Counted from the stretch's first letter, positions 8,437 to 16,056 are shown. The stretch: 38,353 nt of DNA from Candidatus Aminicenantota bacterium (GCA_026991555.1 JALXBI010000105.1:1-38353), one strand, 5' to 3'. Notes: generated by a model from the letters alone, not told the origin. Numbers and translations: made by a program.

Positions 8437-9135
8437 ATGAGGGTGGTAGTGCTTACAGGGGCAGGGACTTCAGCCGAAAACGGCATACCCACCTTCAGGG
8501 GAAAGGGTGGGCTGTGGGAGGGAGCGAGGCCCGAGGAACTGGCCACCCCTGAGGCTTTCCAAAGGGATCCTGAGAAGGTCTGGAGGTGGTACTGCTGGAG
8601 GAGGGAACTCATTTCTAAGGCAGAGCCCAACGAAGCCCACAGGCTTTTAGCTAAGATGGAAGAGGAATTTGACCTGTGGGTTATCACTCAGAATGTGGAC
8701 GGGCTTCACCAGAGGGCAGGAAGCCGGAAGGTGGTGGAGCTCCACGGGAACATCTGGAGGCTGAAGTGTGCCTCCTGTGGAAGGACATGGGAGGACGAGC
8801 AAGCATGCAAAGAGATTCCCCCAAGGTGTTCTTTCTGTGGAGGGCTGGCAAGGCCTGATGTGGTATGGTTCGGGGAGGCCCTTCCTGAAGAGGCGGTGAG
8901 AAAAAGTTTTGAACTTGCCGGATGGGCCGAGGTTTTCGTTGTGGTGGGAACTTCCGGGCTGGTTCAACCGGCGGCCCAGCTCCCTTTCATCGCCAAAAGC
9001 TTCGGAGCGGAGGTTTATGTGGTAAATCCCCGGCCCACCCCTCATGTTCGGATAGCGGACCTTTTCATTCAGGATAAAGCCAGCTCGGGCTTAAGGAGAG
9101 TTTATTATGAGTTACAGAATAAAGGATCTTCCTGA
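8437..9135 (+). CDS. cobB: NAD-dependent protein deacylase, sirtuin (CobB type)
   Basis: A 232-residue sirtuin with all key motifs: GAGTSAENGIPTFRG (residues 8-22) for NAD binding, TQNVDGLHQRAG, catalytic H103 in ELHGN, and a four-Cys zinc site (C111, C114, C131, C134). Y52 and R55 in WYCWRR correspond to the Tyr/Arg pair that marks class III sirtuins (CobB, SIRT5), which remove succinyl and malonyl as well as acetyl groups from lysines. It is a cytosolic enzyme and the first gene of an operon with radC, the sugar phosphate mutase and an unknown gene. The mRNA appears leaderless. RadC begins 29 bases inside its 3' end. Confidence 0.93.
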   Translation: MRVVVLTGAGTSAENGIPTFRGKGGLWEGARPEELATPEAFQRDPEKVWRWYCWRRELISKAEPNEAHRLLAKMEEEFDLWVITQNVDGLHQRAGSRKVVELHGNIWRLKCASCGRTWEDEQACKEIPPRCSFCGGLARPDVVWFGEALPEEAVRKSFELAGWAEVFVVVGTSGLVQPAAQLPFIAKSFGAEVYVVNPRPTPHVRIADLFIQDKASSGLRRVYYELQNKGSS

Positions 9136-9778
9136 AAGCTCAAGGCCCAGGGAGAAACTATGGGAAAGGGGAGCCGAAGCCCTTTCCGATGCGGAGCTTC
9201 TGGCAATAATTCTGAGAAGCGGGGGAAGGGGGAAATCCGCCTTAGACCTTGCCCATGAGCTTTTAGTGGAAGCAGGGAGTTTGAGGGACCTGGCCTCCTG
9301 GTCCTTAGATAAACTTTCCTCTTTTACTGGTATGGGAAAGGCCAAGGCCGCCCAGGTAAAGGCAGCCCTTTCCCTGGCTGGCAGGCTTTCCTCCGGCAGC
9401 CTTAAGGGAAAGAGGATAAAGAGCCCCTTAGATGCGGTGGAATTTCTTAGGGCCACCTTTTCCTTCAGGAAGAGGGAATTCTTCGGGGCCATATACATGA
9501 ATCAATCTAATTTAGTTCTAAAGGCAGAGGTGCTTCACAGCGGGGGAAGGAAAAGCTCCTTGGTGGATGTGGGTTTTCTAATGAAAAGGGCCTTGGAAGT
9601 AGGGGCCACTAGGATTATAGTTTTTCACAATCATCCGTCGGGAAATCCAGAACCTTCGGCCCAGGATAGAGCTTTGACGGATAGAATACGAGAAGCTGCG
9701 TCGGTTCTTGACATAGAGTTTCTTGACCACATAATTATAGGAAGGAATAAATTTTTCAGTTTTAAGGAAGGAGGTTGA
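9107..9778 (+). CDS. radC: RadC family protein
   Basis: A 223-residue protein of normal length for RadC. It has an N-terminal helical/HhH-like region (EALSDAELLAIILRSG, SSFTGMGKAKAAQVKAAL) and a C-terminal JAMM/MPN+ domain with HNHPSGNPEPSAQD (H174, H176, D187), all metal ligands present. Its biochemical role is uncertain; early claims of DNA repair are disputed and homologues are often linked to recombination or mobile DNA. It starts inside the sirtuin gene (29-base overlap), with AAGGAG upstream of the ATG, and is followed after one base by the mutase gene, so it is translationally coupled on both sides. Confidence 0.93.
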   Translation: MSYRIKDLPESSRPREKLWERGAEALSDAELLAIILRSGGRGKSALDLAHELLVEAGSLRDLASWSLDKLSSFTGMGKAKAAQVKAALSLAGRLSSGSLKGKRIKSPLDAVEFLRATFSFRKREFFGAIYMNQSNLVLKAEVLHSGGRKSSLVDVGFLMKRALEVGATRIIVFHNHPSGNPEPSAQDRALTDRIREAASVLDIEFLDHIIIGRNKFFSFKEGG

Positions 9779-9779
9779 A

Positions 9780-11141
9780 ATGGCGGAGATATCACCTTAC
9801 ATATTCAGGAACTACGATATTCGCGGCATTTTTGAAAAGGAGCTCACCAAGGATACGGTTTCCCTTATAGGCAGGGCTATTGGGTCGTATGTAAGGAGAA
9901 GGTGCGGAAAGGAGATAGTGGTAGGCAGGGACGGAAGACTCTCTTCTCCTCAGCTCAGGGACTGGCTGGTGGATGGGATAATATCAACCGGAGTGGATGT
10001 GGTGGACATAGGCATGGTGCCCACCCCCCTTACATATTTCGCTATTTTCCACTGGGAAAAGGATGGGGGGGTTATGATAACCGGTTCCCACAACCCTCCG
10101 GAGTATAACGGCTTTAAAATCCTTTGTGGAAAGGAAACCCTCTATGGACAGCAGATAAAGGAACTTTACAAGATTATAGAGCGAGACGATTTCGAAGAGG
10201 GCAAGGGAAAGGTGAAAAATAGGGAGGTAGTCCAGGTTTACATCAATTTCGTCCTGGCCAATGTTCACCCCAGCAGGAGGATGAAAATTGTGGTGGATGG
10301 GGGAAACGGGGTGGGATGTTTCGTGGCTAAGGAGCTTTTTGAGAGGATGGGCCACGAGGTCCATACCCTCTACTGTGAGGTGGACGGAAGATTTCCCAAC
10401 CATCATCCCGATCCCACAGTGCCTGAAAACATGAAGGAACTTTCCAGGAAAACTGTATCCCTTAAAGCAGAGGTGGGAATTGGCTACGACGGGGATGCTG
10501 ACCGTCTGGGGGTTGTGGATGATAGGGGAAGGCTCCTTTTCGGAGATCAGATTATGATGATTCTAATAAGGGATGTTCTCCAGAAGAATCCCGGGGCAAA
10601 GATAATATCGGATGTCAAAGCCTCAAAATTCCTGTTTGAGGAGATAAAGAGGCTGGGTGGGGTTCCCATAATGTGGAAAACCGGGCACTCCTTCATAAAG
10701 AAGAAGATGAAGGAGGAAGGAGCCCTGCTGGCAGGGGAAATGAGCGGGCACATATTCTACGCTGACAGGTATTACGGCTTTGACGATGCCATATACTCGT
10801 CAGCCAGGCTTCTGGAATACCTTTCCAACATCAACGAGCCCCTTTCTTCCATAGTTGATTCCCTGCCTAAGGCCTTCTCCACCCCGGAAATCAGGGTGGA
10901 GACCACCGAGGAGCGGAAATTCGAAGCGGTGGAAAAAATAAAGGAAAAGCTCAGGGAACTTCACCCTGATTATCCAGTGATTGACATAGACGGGGTGAGG
11001 ATAGAATATCCGGACGGATGGGCCTTGGTGAGGGCTTCCAACACCCAGCCTGTCCTCGTCCTGAGGTTTGAAGCCTCCTCCCCCGAAGCCCTGGATAGGA
11101 TAAGGAAGGAAGTTGAGGGCATCGTGAGGGAGTTTCTCTGA
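9780..11141 (+). CDS. phosphomannomutase/phosphoglucomutase
   Basis: A 453-residue alpha-D-phosphohexomutase with all four signature loops: TGSHNP (phosphoserine S103), GYDGDADR (Mg binding), GEMSGHIFY (sugar-binding loop of the PMM/PGM subgroup) and RASNTQPVLVLRFEA (phosphate binding). It interconverts mannose- or glucose-1- and 6-phosphates in the cytosol, feeding nucleotide sugars for envelope glycans. GEMSGH distinguishes it from GlmM, which has GEQSGH. A GGAGG site lies just upstream, overlapping the radC stop codon. The next gene starts immediately after its stop, without a gap. Confidence 0.93.
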   Translation: MAEISPYIFRNYDIRGIFEKELTKDTVSLIGRAIGSYVRRRCGKEIVVGRDGRLSSPQLRDWLVDGIISTGVDVVDIGMVPTPLTYFAIFHWEKDGGVMITGSHNPPEYNGFKILCGKETLYGQQIKELYKIIERDDFEEGKGKVKNREVVQVYINFVLANVHPSRRMKIVVDGGNGVGCFVAKELFERMGHEVHTLYCEVDGRFPNHHPDPTVPENMKELSRKTVSLKAEVGIGYDGDADRLGVVDDRGRLLFGDQIMMILIRDVLQKNPGAKIISDVKASKFLFEEIKRLGGVPIMWKTGHSFIKKKMKEEGALLAGEMSGHIFYADRYYGFDDAIYSSARLLEYLSNINEPLSSIVDSLPKAFSTPEIRVETTEERKFEAVEKIKEKLRELHPDYPVIDIDGVRIEYPDGWALVRASNTQPVLVLRFEASSPEALDRIRKEVEGIVREFL

Positions 11142-12302
11142 ATGCTTCCTTCCTTTAATCCTTACAGGCTCTTTCTCCTGATAATAAGAAAAAACTGGCA
11201 GGGAATAATAAAAGGGGTTTTTCTGATTTTGCTGGGCTCTTTTTTACTTATATACGGGTTTTTCCTTTTCAATCACCTGGAGCTCAGGGTTAACCTTTCC
11301 AGGCCTATGGCAGAGCCCGACCTCTTTGAGCTGTTTTCCCTGAAAAGGAAATACGAGAGGGATTTCAGGGCAGTTCTGATTTCCTGGAAGAGCCCTCCCC
11401 CTGAGAGGTTGCTTGCCGAGACCGGCGAATTCCTCGATTTTATGAGGTCAAAGCTCGGGGAAGGGGGAAAACTCCTACAGGAAGATATTTTAAAGAAACT
11501 GGCGAAAGTGAAGTATATAAAAAGAAGCCGGACAAAAAAGGAGAAGGGATTTCCTATAACCTCAAGGACTTACAGGAATGCTTTGGTGGACCTTCTGGCT
11601 TCCTCCCGTTATAGAACTATTCTCGGAAAAAGGGATAATTCCTTTCCTCTGACAGTCCGCCTTTTCCTGGAGATGTATTCTCGTCCCTATAAATTTTCGT
11701 CCACAAGGAAGATTTGTTCTCCCTTTCCCTGTTGTCGTCTAAATCCCCTGCCTTACCAGATTCTTTCCCTTTCCGCCCTGGCCCTTCACAATTCCTTGGT
11801 GAGGTATCTGTGCATGGGTGAGCGTGGCCAGATGGAATACATTTCAGACCTGACCCGGGCTTCTCTTATCTTTGCCCGAAGGTTGGAAGTTGAGGGGGTA
11901 AAGGTGGAAAGAAGGGAAGTCGCCCGGCACTGGGGTTGGAGAATTCTTCTTCCCTGGGATAGATTCAAAACCCTTGCCGCTCCGCTTAGCATGGGAACCC
12001 TTCCCGAAAGGGACATCAGCGGGAAGCCCTGCCCCTATCCCTACGACCTTTCCCTTCAAAGGAGAATAATTTCCACTTATTTTCTTCTGGCCGGGGCTTA
12101 TTACGCCTCCGTAACCCGGGGTAAAGTGAAAAAGGGGGCTTTTAGTTTCCAGGGCATGCTTGCGGGGATGGAGGCCTCCGGGCCTGTGGTGCATTTTCGT
12201 ATGGCGGGCACTGGGGTTAAATCCCTCACCTTAGTTAGGAACTCTCCCCTTGCCTGCGACTCTGTTCTCTCCCATCTCTTAGAGAAAATTAACGGGGAAT
12301 AA
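11142..12302 (+). CDS. unrecognised protein with one N-terminal membrane segment
   Basis: I do not recognise this 386-residue protein. One clear hydrophobic segment (about residues 22-45) follows a short basic N-terminus, which predicts an inner-membrane anchor with the bulk outside. The body is basic and has scattered cysteines (KICSPFPCC near residue 190, then single Cys at CMGERGQ and SGKPCPYPYD), and a C-terminal stretch LLAGAYYASVTRGK with a GTGVKSLTLVRNSPLACDSVL ending. Its ATG abuts the mutase stop codon and an SD-like GGGAG lies inside that gene. The operon suggests an envelope role. It ends 7 bases before the convergent HD gene. Confidence 0.7.
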   Translation: MLPSFNPYRLFLLIIRKNWQGIIKGVFLILLGSFLLIYGFFLFNHLELRVNLSRPMAEPDLFELFSLKRKYERDFRAVLISWKSPPPERLLAETGEFLDFMRSKLGEGGKLLQEDILKKLAKVKYIKRSRTKKEKGFPITSRTYRNALVDLLASSRYRTILGKRDNSFPLTVRLFLEMYSRPYKFSSTRKICSPFPCCRLNPLPYQILSLSALALHNSLVRYLCMGERGQMEYISDLTRASLIFARRLEVEGVKVERREVARHWGWRILLPWDRFKTLAAPLSMGTLPERDISGKPCPYPYDLSLQRRIISTYFLLAGAYYASVTRGKVKKGAFSFQGMLAGMEASGPVVHFRMAGTGVKSLTLVRNSPLACDSVLSHLLEKINGE

Positions 12303-12309
12303 TTTGCTC

Positions 12310-12855
12310 TTAAAGTCCCAGTTCCCCGGAGATTCCTTTCATGGCATTAAGGCAAATTTCCATGAACCTGTCCAGGTCCAGGCCGAGGTTTTCGCATTTT
12401 TTAATTTGTTCCCTATCAGCCCCTGCAGCGAATCTTTTTTCCCTGAACCTCCTCTTTAAAAACCCCAGGTCAACTTCTTCCAGTCTTTTGGTGGGATGCA
12501 TAAGGGCAGCGGCCACTATTAATCCTGTAAGGGGGTCTGCGGAATAAAGGGCCCAGGCCATTTTGGTTTTAGGCTCCTCTTTGTAAGCGTGGGCCCGAAT
12601 GGCATGGAGGATTTCCTCGTCCTTTATTTTATCCTTGAGTATTTCCATAGCCTTGAGACCGTGTTCCTCTGGCCTGTCCATGGTGAGTTCGTAGTCAATA
12701 TCGTGGAGAAGCCCGGCAAGGCCCCAGCGGTCAGGGTCTTCGCCCATCTCCTGGGCCAGGGCCCTCATGCAGGCCTCAACGGCTAAGGAGTGTTTTATGA
12801 GGTTGCGGTGCTTCAGGTTTTCTTTGAGAAGTTTCAAAGCTTCGTTCCTTTCCAT
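12310..12855 (-). CDS. HD-domain hydrolase (HDIG type)
   Basis: A 181-residue cytosolic protein with an HD-superfamily core: H22 (HSLAVEACMRALA), the HD doublet in GLLHDIDYE (about residues 51-52), HAIRAHAY and a later Asp in YSADPLTGL. This stand-alone HDIG form is typical of metal-dependent phosphohydrolases acting on nucleotides or related phosphates; the substrate cannot be told. An SD-like AGGGGGAA lies 4 bases before the ATG at 12855. The gene follows the acylphosphatase gene by 8 bases and is the last of the minus-strand operon. Confidence 0.88.
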   Translation of the reverse strand: MERNEALKLLKENLKHRNLIKHSLAVEACMRALAQEMGEDPDRWGLAGLLHDIDYELTMDRPEEHGLKAMEILKDKIKDEEILHAIRAHAYKEEPKTKMAWALYSADPLTGLIVAAALMHPTKRLEEVDLGFLKRRFREKRFAAGADREQIKKCENLGLDLDRFMEICLNAMKGISGELGL

Positions 12856-12863
12856 TTTTCCCC

Positions 12864-13139
12864 CTAAAAGAATCGTATCTCAAACCAGTTTAAACCCTTC
12901 TGCGGGGAAACATCAAATTTCTCAACCTTCTCTACCCTGGCTAAAGCAGGGCCCCTTTCCAGGTCCCTTTCCAGTTCCCGAATGGCTTCGTATTCTCCCT
13001 GGGCGAAAACCTCCACCCTCCCGTCGGGGAGGTTGCGAACCCATCCTGCCAGCCCGTAAAGGTCAGCCTTCCTTTTTACGAAATAGCGAAAACCAACACC
13101 CTGAACTATTCCTGAAATTAAATATCTCCTGGCAACCAT
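12864..13139 (-). CDS. acyP: acylphosphatase
   Basis: A 91-residue acylphosphatase, normal family length. GIVQGVGFRYF supplies the phosphate loop with catalytic R18, and N36 in WVRNLPDG completes the active site. It hydrolyses acyl phosphates such as 1,3-bisphosphoglycerate or acetyl phosphate in the cytosol. The ATG lies 8 bases after the 3' end of tRNA-Pro(CGG), separated by TTTTTCCC with no Shine-Dalgarno site and no good -10 box. Co-transcription with the tRNA followed by tRNA 3' processing is therefore the simplest explanation for its expression. Confidence 0.93.
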   Translation of the reverse strand: MVARRYLISGIVQGVGFRYFVKRKADLYGLAGWVRNLPDGRVEVFAQGEYEAIRELERDLERGPALARVEKVEKFDVSPQKGLNWFEIRFF

Positions 13140-13147
13140 GGGAAAAA

Positions 13148-13222
13148 TCGGGGCGAGTGGATTCGAACCACCGGCCTCCTGCTCCCGAAGCAGGCGCTCT
13201 AACCAGGCTGAGCCACGCCCCG
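13148..13222 (-). tRNA. tRNA-Pro (anticodon CGG)
   Basis: Reading the minus strand, a 7-base-pair acceptor CGGGGCG/CGCCCCG, a D arm, an anticodon arm CCTGC-TTCGGGA-GCAGG (anticodon CGG), and a TTCGAAT T-loop are present. The 3' CCA is not encoded: TTT follows the discriminator A. The gene lies between yqaA and the acylphosphatase gene, 8 bases before the latter's start. A TAAAAT box lies about 10 bases upstream. Confidence 0.95.
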
Positions 13223-13230
13223 ATTCCTTA

Positions 13231-13821
13231 TTATTTTATCGCAAATTTTACCACTAAAAAACCGCCCACAAGGAGAATTCCGAAGGCAAGGGCGAGCCAG
13301 TTGAAGTATCGGTCTATGAATAACCTGGCCCTTTCCCCGAAGGCGTAAACTAAGGCCGATACTAAAAAGAAGCGGGCGCTTCTGCTGAGGGCCGAGGCTA
13401 TTATGAAGACTATAAAATTTATCCGGCATGCTCCAGCGGCTATGGTAAAAAGTTTGTAGGGAAGAGGGGTAAAGCCAGCCACGCTGACCGCTAAGGCATT
13501 GTACTGGTTATAGAGGGCGCTTACATACTGGTATTTTTCCATTAAGCCATAGGCCTTTAGTATGGGAATGCCCACGGAATTCATAAGGAAAAGCCCTATT
13601 AGATAGCCGAAGGCCCCTCCTATAATTGACCCTATGGAAGATATGGCCGCATAGTAAAAGGACTTCCTGGGCTTGGAAAGTCCCAGGGGAATGAGAAGAA
13701 CATCCGGGGGAACCGGAAAGAAGCTGCTTTCGGAGAAGGCGAGAAGAAAAAGAGCCGGGACGGAGTAGGGAGAATAGGCCCACCCCAGGACCCAATCATA
13801 GAGTTTTCTAAGAAACCTCAC
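13231..13821 (-). CDS. YqaA/VTT-domain membrane protein
   Basis: A 196-residue polytopic protein with 4-5 hydrophobic segments and the VTT (SNARE-associated/DedA) signature: FLLAFSESSFFPVPPDVLLIPLGL near residues 25-48, then GGAFGYLIG and AGFTPLPYKLFTIAAGACR. The last is typical of the YqaA branch. DedA-family proteins act in lipid scrambling or polyprenyl-phosphate recycling in the inner membrane; the YqaA branch is less studied. Start is GTG at 13821, 14 bases inside the surE 3' end, so coupling with surE is expected. It is followed by tRNA-Pro(CGG). Confidence 0.9.
   Translation of the reverse strand: MRFLRKLYDWVLGWAYSPYSVPALFLLAFSESSFFPVPPDVLLIPLGLSKPRKSFYYAAISSIGSIIGGAFGYLIGLFLMNSVGIPILKAYGLMEKYQYVSALYNQYNALAVSVAGFTPLPYKLFTIAAGACRINFIVFIIASALSRSARFFLVSALVYAFGERARLFIDRYFNWLALAFGILLVGGFLVVKFAIK
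13233..13238 (-). promoter_or_regulatory. possible -10 of tRNA-Pro(CGG)
   Basis: TAAAAT on the minus strand predicts a start about 4 bases before the tRNA. It overlaps the yqaA stop codon. The -35 region is only a T-run, so transcription from surE/yqaA may be the main source. Confidence 0.35.
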
Positions 13822-14551
13822 CCTTAAGGGCCTCCCTCAAGATTTCCAGGTGTCCGTAACTGGTCATGTCCGAATGTATTGGGGTTATGGAAATGTATCC
13901 CTCCCTTACCGCTTTTATGTCCGTGCCGTCCTCCGGGGAGGAGACCGGGCTTCCTATTCCTATCCAGTAGTATTTTTCCCCCCTGGGGTCTTCCCTGGTT
14001 ATTATCTCTGGCCTGTATTTTTTGCTTCCCATTCTCGTTACCTTAATTCCCTTCCAGGGAGGGGGAGGAAAATTGACATTTATGGTAATGTCCGTAAACC
14101 TTTGCCTGAGCAGGATTTCTATTAACCAGGCTGCCCTTTCCCCTGCCTCCTCCAGCCCTTCCAGGTTCTTTCCTGTAAAGGAAAAGGCTACCGAGGGAAT
14201 TCTAAAATGGGTGGCAAGGATGGCCGCCCCTACGGTTCCCGAGTAAATAACATCGTCGCCCAGATTGGGACCATGGTTTATTCCCGAGACCACCAGGTCA
14301 GGATACTTCTCCTCCAATACTCCTAAAGCTAAGTATATGCAATCGTTGGGGGTGCCGTCGGTAATGTAAAAATCCTTCCCGATTTCCCTCATTCTGAGTG
14401 GTCTATGAAGGGTAAGGGCCTTGCTTACCGCTGAGCGTTCCTTATCGGGAGCCACCACAAGGACGCTATGGCCCCTTTCCCGCAGCACTCTCCTGAGGAT
14501 GTTTATTCCAGCGGACAGGTATCCGTCATCATTGGTGAGGAGAATTCTCAT
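13808..14551 (-). CDS. surE: 5'-nucleotidase SurE
   Basis: A 247-residue SurE with the family N-terminus MRILLTNDDGY (N7, D8, D9 metal ligands), SGINHGPNLGDDVIYSGTVGAA in the middle, and FPPPPWKGIKVT. SurE is a cytosolic metal-dependent survival protein that dephosphorylates nucleoside 5'- and 3'-monophosphates. I place the start at the ATG at 14551; a longer in-frame reading to 14608 would translate the tRNA-Pro gene and has no ribosome site. The ATG lies 12 bases after the tRNA CCA end in a T-rich spacer without Shine-Dalgarno. It overlaps yqaA by 14 bases downstream. Confidence 0.94.
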   Translation of the reverse strand: MRILLTNDDGYLSAGINILRRVLRERGHSVLVVAPDKERSAVSKALTLHRPLRMREIGKDFYITDGTPNDCIYLALGVLEEKYPDLVVSGINHGPNLGDDVIYSGTVGAAILATHFRIPSVAFSFTGKNLEGLEEAGERAAWLIEILLRQRFTDITINVNFPPPPWKGIKVTRMGSKKYRPEIITREDPRGEKYYWIGIGSPVSSPEDGTDIKAVREGYISITPIHSDMTSYGHLEILREALKGEVS

Positions 14552-14563
14552 AAAAATAAAAAA

Positions 14564-14640
14564 TGGTCGGGACGAGCGGATTTGAACCGCCGACCCCACG
14601 CACCCCAAGCGTGTGCGCTTCCAGGCTGCGCCACGTCCCG
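14564..14640 (-). tRNA. tRNA-Pro (anticodon GGG)
   Basis: On the minus strand the acceptor pair CGGGACG/CGTCCCG, the anticodon arm CACGC-TTGGGGT-GCGTG (anticodon GGG), a T-loop GTTCAAAT and an encoded CCA end (14564-14566) are present. The discriminator is A. It lies between the MerR-like gene and surE, and the CCA ends 12 bases before the surE ATG. Confidence 0.96.
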
Positions 14641-14644
14641 AACC

Positions 14645-14926
14645 TTAATCTATCTTATCATCCTCCCTCAGGAAAGTCAATATCTCCTCCAGTTTATGCC
14701 TTAGAGCCCGGAGGAATCTCCTGGGCATTGGCGGTCCGAATTCCTCGAAAAGTCTTCTCCTTATCCCTGCCAGGGTAAAACCCCTGTCTTCCAGTTCCTT
14801 TATCCTCCTTGCAATTTCCACCTGTTTCTCGTCGAGTTCTTCGCTGAGCCATTCAAACATCTCCACCCATCCCCGCAGCCTTTCCTCCTCAACTCCTATT
14901 TCCCGGGCAGCTTCTTTTAAGAGCAT
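14645..14926 (-). CDS. small MerR-like helix-turn-helix protein
   Basis: A 93-residue protein whose first 65 residues (MLLKEAAREIGVEEERLRGWV, KELEDRGFTLAGIRRRLFEEFG) match the MerR winged-helix DNA-binding domain, followed by a short basic helix. No effector domain is present. The start at 14926 is chosen because the family begins at the first helix and a TATAAT lies 6 bases upstream; longer readings would run across queD and its promoter. It may regulate the shared bidirectional promoter with queD or the following tRNA-surE unit; this is inference. It ends a few bases before tRNA-Pro(GGG). Confidence 0.75.
   Translation of the reverse strand: MLLKEAAREIGVEEERLRGWVEMFEWLSEELDEKQVEIARRIKELEDRGFTLAGIRRRLFEEFGPPMPRRFLRALRHKLEEILTFLREDDKID
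14652..14680 (-). promoter_or_regulatory. promoter of tRNA-Pro(GGG)-surE-yqaA
   Basis: TTGACT (14675-14680), a 17-base spacer and TAAGAT (14652-14657) on the minus strand form a good sigma-70-like promoter, about 12 bases before the tRNA. The boxes lie within the last codons of the MerR-like gene. Confidence 0.65.
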
Positions 14927-14932
14927 AGGGAA

Positions 14933-14940
14933 ATTATAAT
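14933..14940. promoter_or_regulatory. palindromic bidirectional -10 (MerR-like gene / queD)
   Basis: ATTATAAT is its own reverse complement and gives a perfect TATAAT on each strand: 14935-14940 on plus and 14933-14938 on minus. On plus the queD ATG follows after 7 bases; on minus the MerR-like ATG follows after 6. Both transcripts are thus predicted to start on or beside the start codon. No clear -35 or Shine-Dalgarno site is seen for either. Confidence 0.65.
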
Positions 14941-14947
14941 ATAAATT

Positions 14948-15370
14948 ATGGAAATAAGGGTTGAAAGAAGTTTCCACGCCGCCCATCGCATATGGCAACA
15001 CAGGGAAAAATGCCGTTTTCTCCACGGTCATTCTTATCTGGTAAAAATTAAAGCCCAGGGGAAGCTGGACCAGTGGGGAATGGTGGCGGATTTTACCGAT
15101 GTGAAGGCCATAGTTGATGAGCTTGACCACTGTGTAATACTGAATTCCAAGGATCCCATGGCAGAGGTAATGAAAACCCAGGGCCAGAGGGTTTTCCTCC
15201 TGGACAGAAATCCCACCGCAGAGAACCTGGCCCTTCTTATAGGCCAGAGGCTCGTGGAAGAACTTTCCTTGGAGAGAGCCGAAGTGGAGGTTTTTGAGAC
15301 CGAGACCCAGAGCGGATTCTGCGTTGTGGAGAAGGGAAGGAGCCCGGGAATAAGATTTGAGAGAACCTGA
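14948..15370 (+). CDS. queD: 6-carboxy-5,6,7,8-tetrahydropterin synthase QueD
   Basis: A 140-residue member of the PTPS/QueD family. Zinc ligands are H13 (FHAAH) and H26 and H28 (LHGHSY); C22 is placed as the catalytic cysteine; DFTDVK, DRNPTAENLA and VFETETQSGFCV are further family motifs. With the adjacent QueE it belongs to the queuosine precursor (preQ0) pathway: QueD makes CPH4 from dihydroneopterin triphosphate in the cytosol. The family also holds sepiapterin and folate-salvage variants, but the queE neighbour decides. The mRNA is predicted leaderless. It overlaps queE by 14 bases. Confidence 0.92.
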   Translation: MEIRVERSFHAAHRIWQHREKCRFLHGHSYLVKIKAQGKLDQWGMVADFTDVKAIVDELDHCVILNSKDPMAEVMKTQGQRVFLLDRNPTAENLALLIGQRLVEELSLERAEVEVFETETQSGFCVVEKGRSPGIRFERT

Positions 15371-16016
15371 ACTCTTCGTCCACTCAATTTTTTACTCCCT
15401 TCAGGGGGAAGGCCCCAGGGCCGGGGTTCCCTCGGTTTTCCTAAGGCTTGCCGGTTGTAATTTAAGGTGTTCTTATTGCGATACCCCGGAAGCCTTGGGG
15501 AAAGGTAGCGGATTGGAGGTGAATGAAGTGGTAAGGAAGACTGTGGAGTTGGCCTCCAGGGCTGAAAATTTAGTGATTACCGGGGGGGAGCCCCTGCTTC
15601 AGACCAGAGTTCTTGAATTATTCCTTGATGAGGTCCTCGGTTTTTTCCCGTATGTGGAAATAGAAACCAACGGAACTTTGCCCCCATTAAAAATTAAATC
15701 TGGAATTCACTATAATGTTTCCCCAAAGCTTTCCAATTCCGGGGAGAAAGAGGAAAAGAGGTTGAGGTTGGATGTTTTAAGGGAATTTTCAGGGCTCCCA
15801 TCGATTTTTAAGTTCGTGGTAAAGGAGCGGGAAGATGTTGAGGAGGTGGCGCGCCTGGTCTCTGCCCTCAATATACCCGGCAGCAGAATTTACCTCATGC
15901 CCATGGCCCGAAATGCCAAGGAGTTAATGACAAGGGCCAGGGGAGTTGCCCTTCTGGCCTTGGAGTATGGTTTTCGCTACTCTGATAGGCTTCACCTTCG
16001 CCTCTCCCTTCCCTGA
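15357..16016 (+). CDS. queE: 7-carboxy-7-deazaguanine synthase QueE
   Basis: A 219-residue radical SAM enzyme with CNLRCSYC (C34, C38, C41; the CX3CX2C cluster ligands), FYSLQGEGPRAG ahead of it, and ITGGEPLLQ for SAM binding. It converts CPH4 to 7-carboxy-7-deazaguanine on the way to preQ0/queuosine. The start is the TTG at 15357, overlapping the queD 3' end; no ATG precedes the conserved region and a GGAG lies about 13 bases upstream. QueC and QueF are not in the window. The last part of the gene holds the hisS promoter. Confidence 0.93.
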   Translation: MREPELFVHSIFYSLQGEGPRAGVPSVFLRLAGCNLRCSYCDTPEALGKGSGLEVNEVVRKTVELASRAENLVITGGEPLLQTRVLELFLDEVLGFFPYVEIETNGTLPPLKIKSGIHYNVSPKLSNSGEKEEKRLRLDVLREFSGLPSIFKFVVKEREDVEEVARLVSALNIPGSRIYLMPMARNAKELMTRARGVALLALEYGFRYSDRLHLRLSLP

Positions 16017-16020
16017 GCAT

Positions 16021-16049
16021 TTGGAACTCTGGCGGGTTTGGGTTAAAAT
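16021..16049 (+). promoter_or_regulatory. promoter of hisS (leaderless)
   Basis: TTGGAA (16021-16026), a 17-base spacer and TAAAAT (16044-16049) end 7 bases before the ATG at 16057. Transcription should start next to the start codon. The intervening TTTTCCC holds no Shine-Dalgarno site. Confidence 0.6.
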
Positions 16050-16056
16050 TTTTCCC

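Noticed and set aside
12303-12309. Intrinsic terminator between the convergent genes.
   Set aside because: Only 7 bases separate the stops and no GC-rich stem with a T-run is present; nor did I find a convincing one elsewhere.
14551-14608. A longer SurE start at 14608.
   Set aside because: The added 19 residues would translate the 3' half of tRNA-Pro(GGG); the conserved SurE N-terminus begins at 14551.
14927-15130. A longer reading of the MerR-like gene back to 15130.
   Set aside because: It would run antisense through queD and across the bidirectional promoter; the MerR fold begins at 14926.
15946-16056. A longer HisRS start at 15946.
   Set aside because: The added 37 residues overlap queE, have no family match and no ribosome site; a promoter lies just before 16057.
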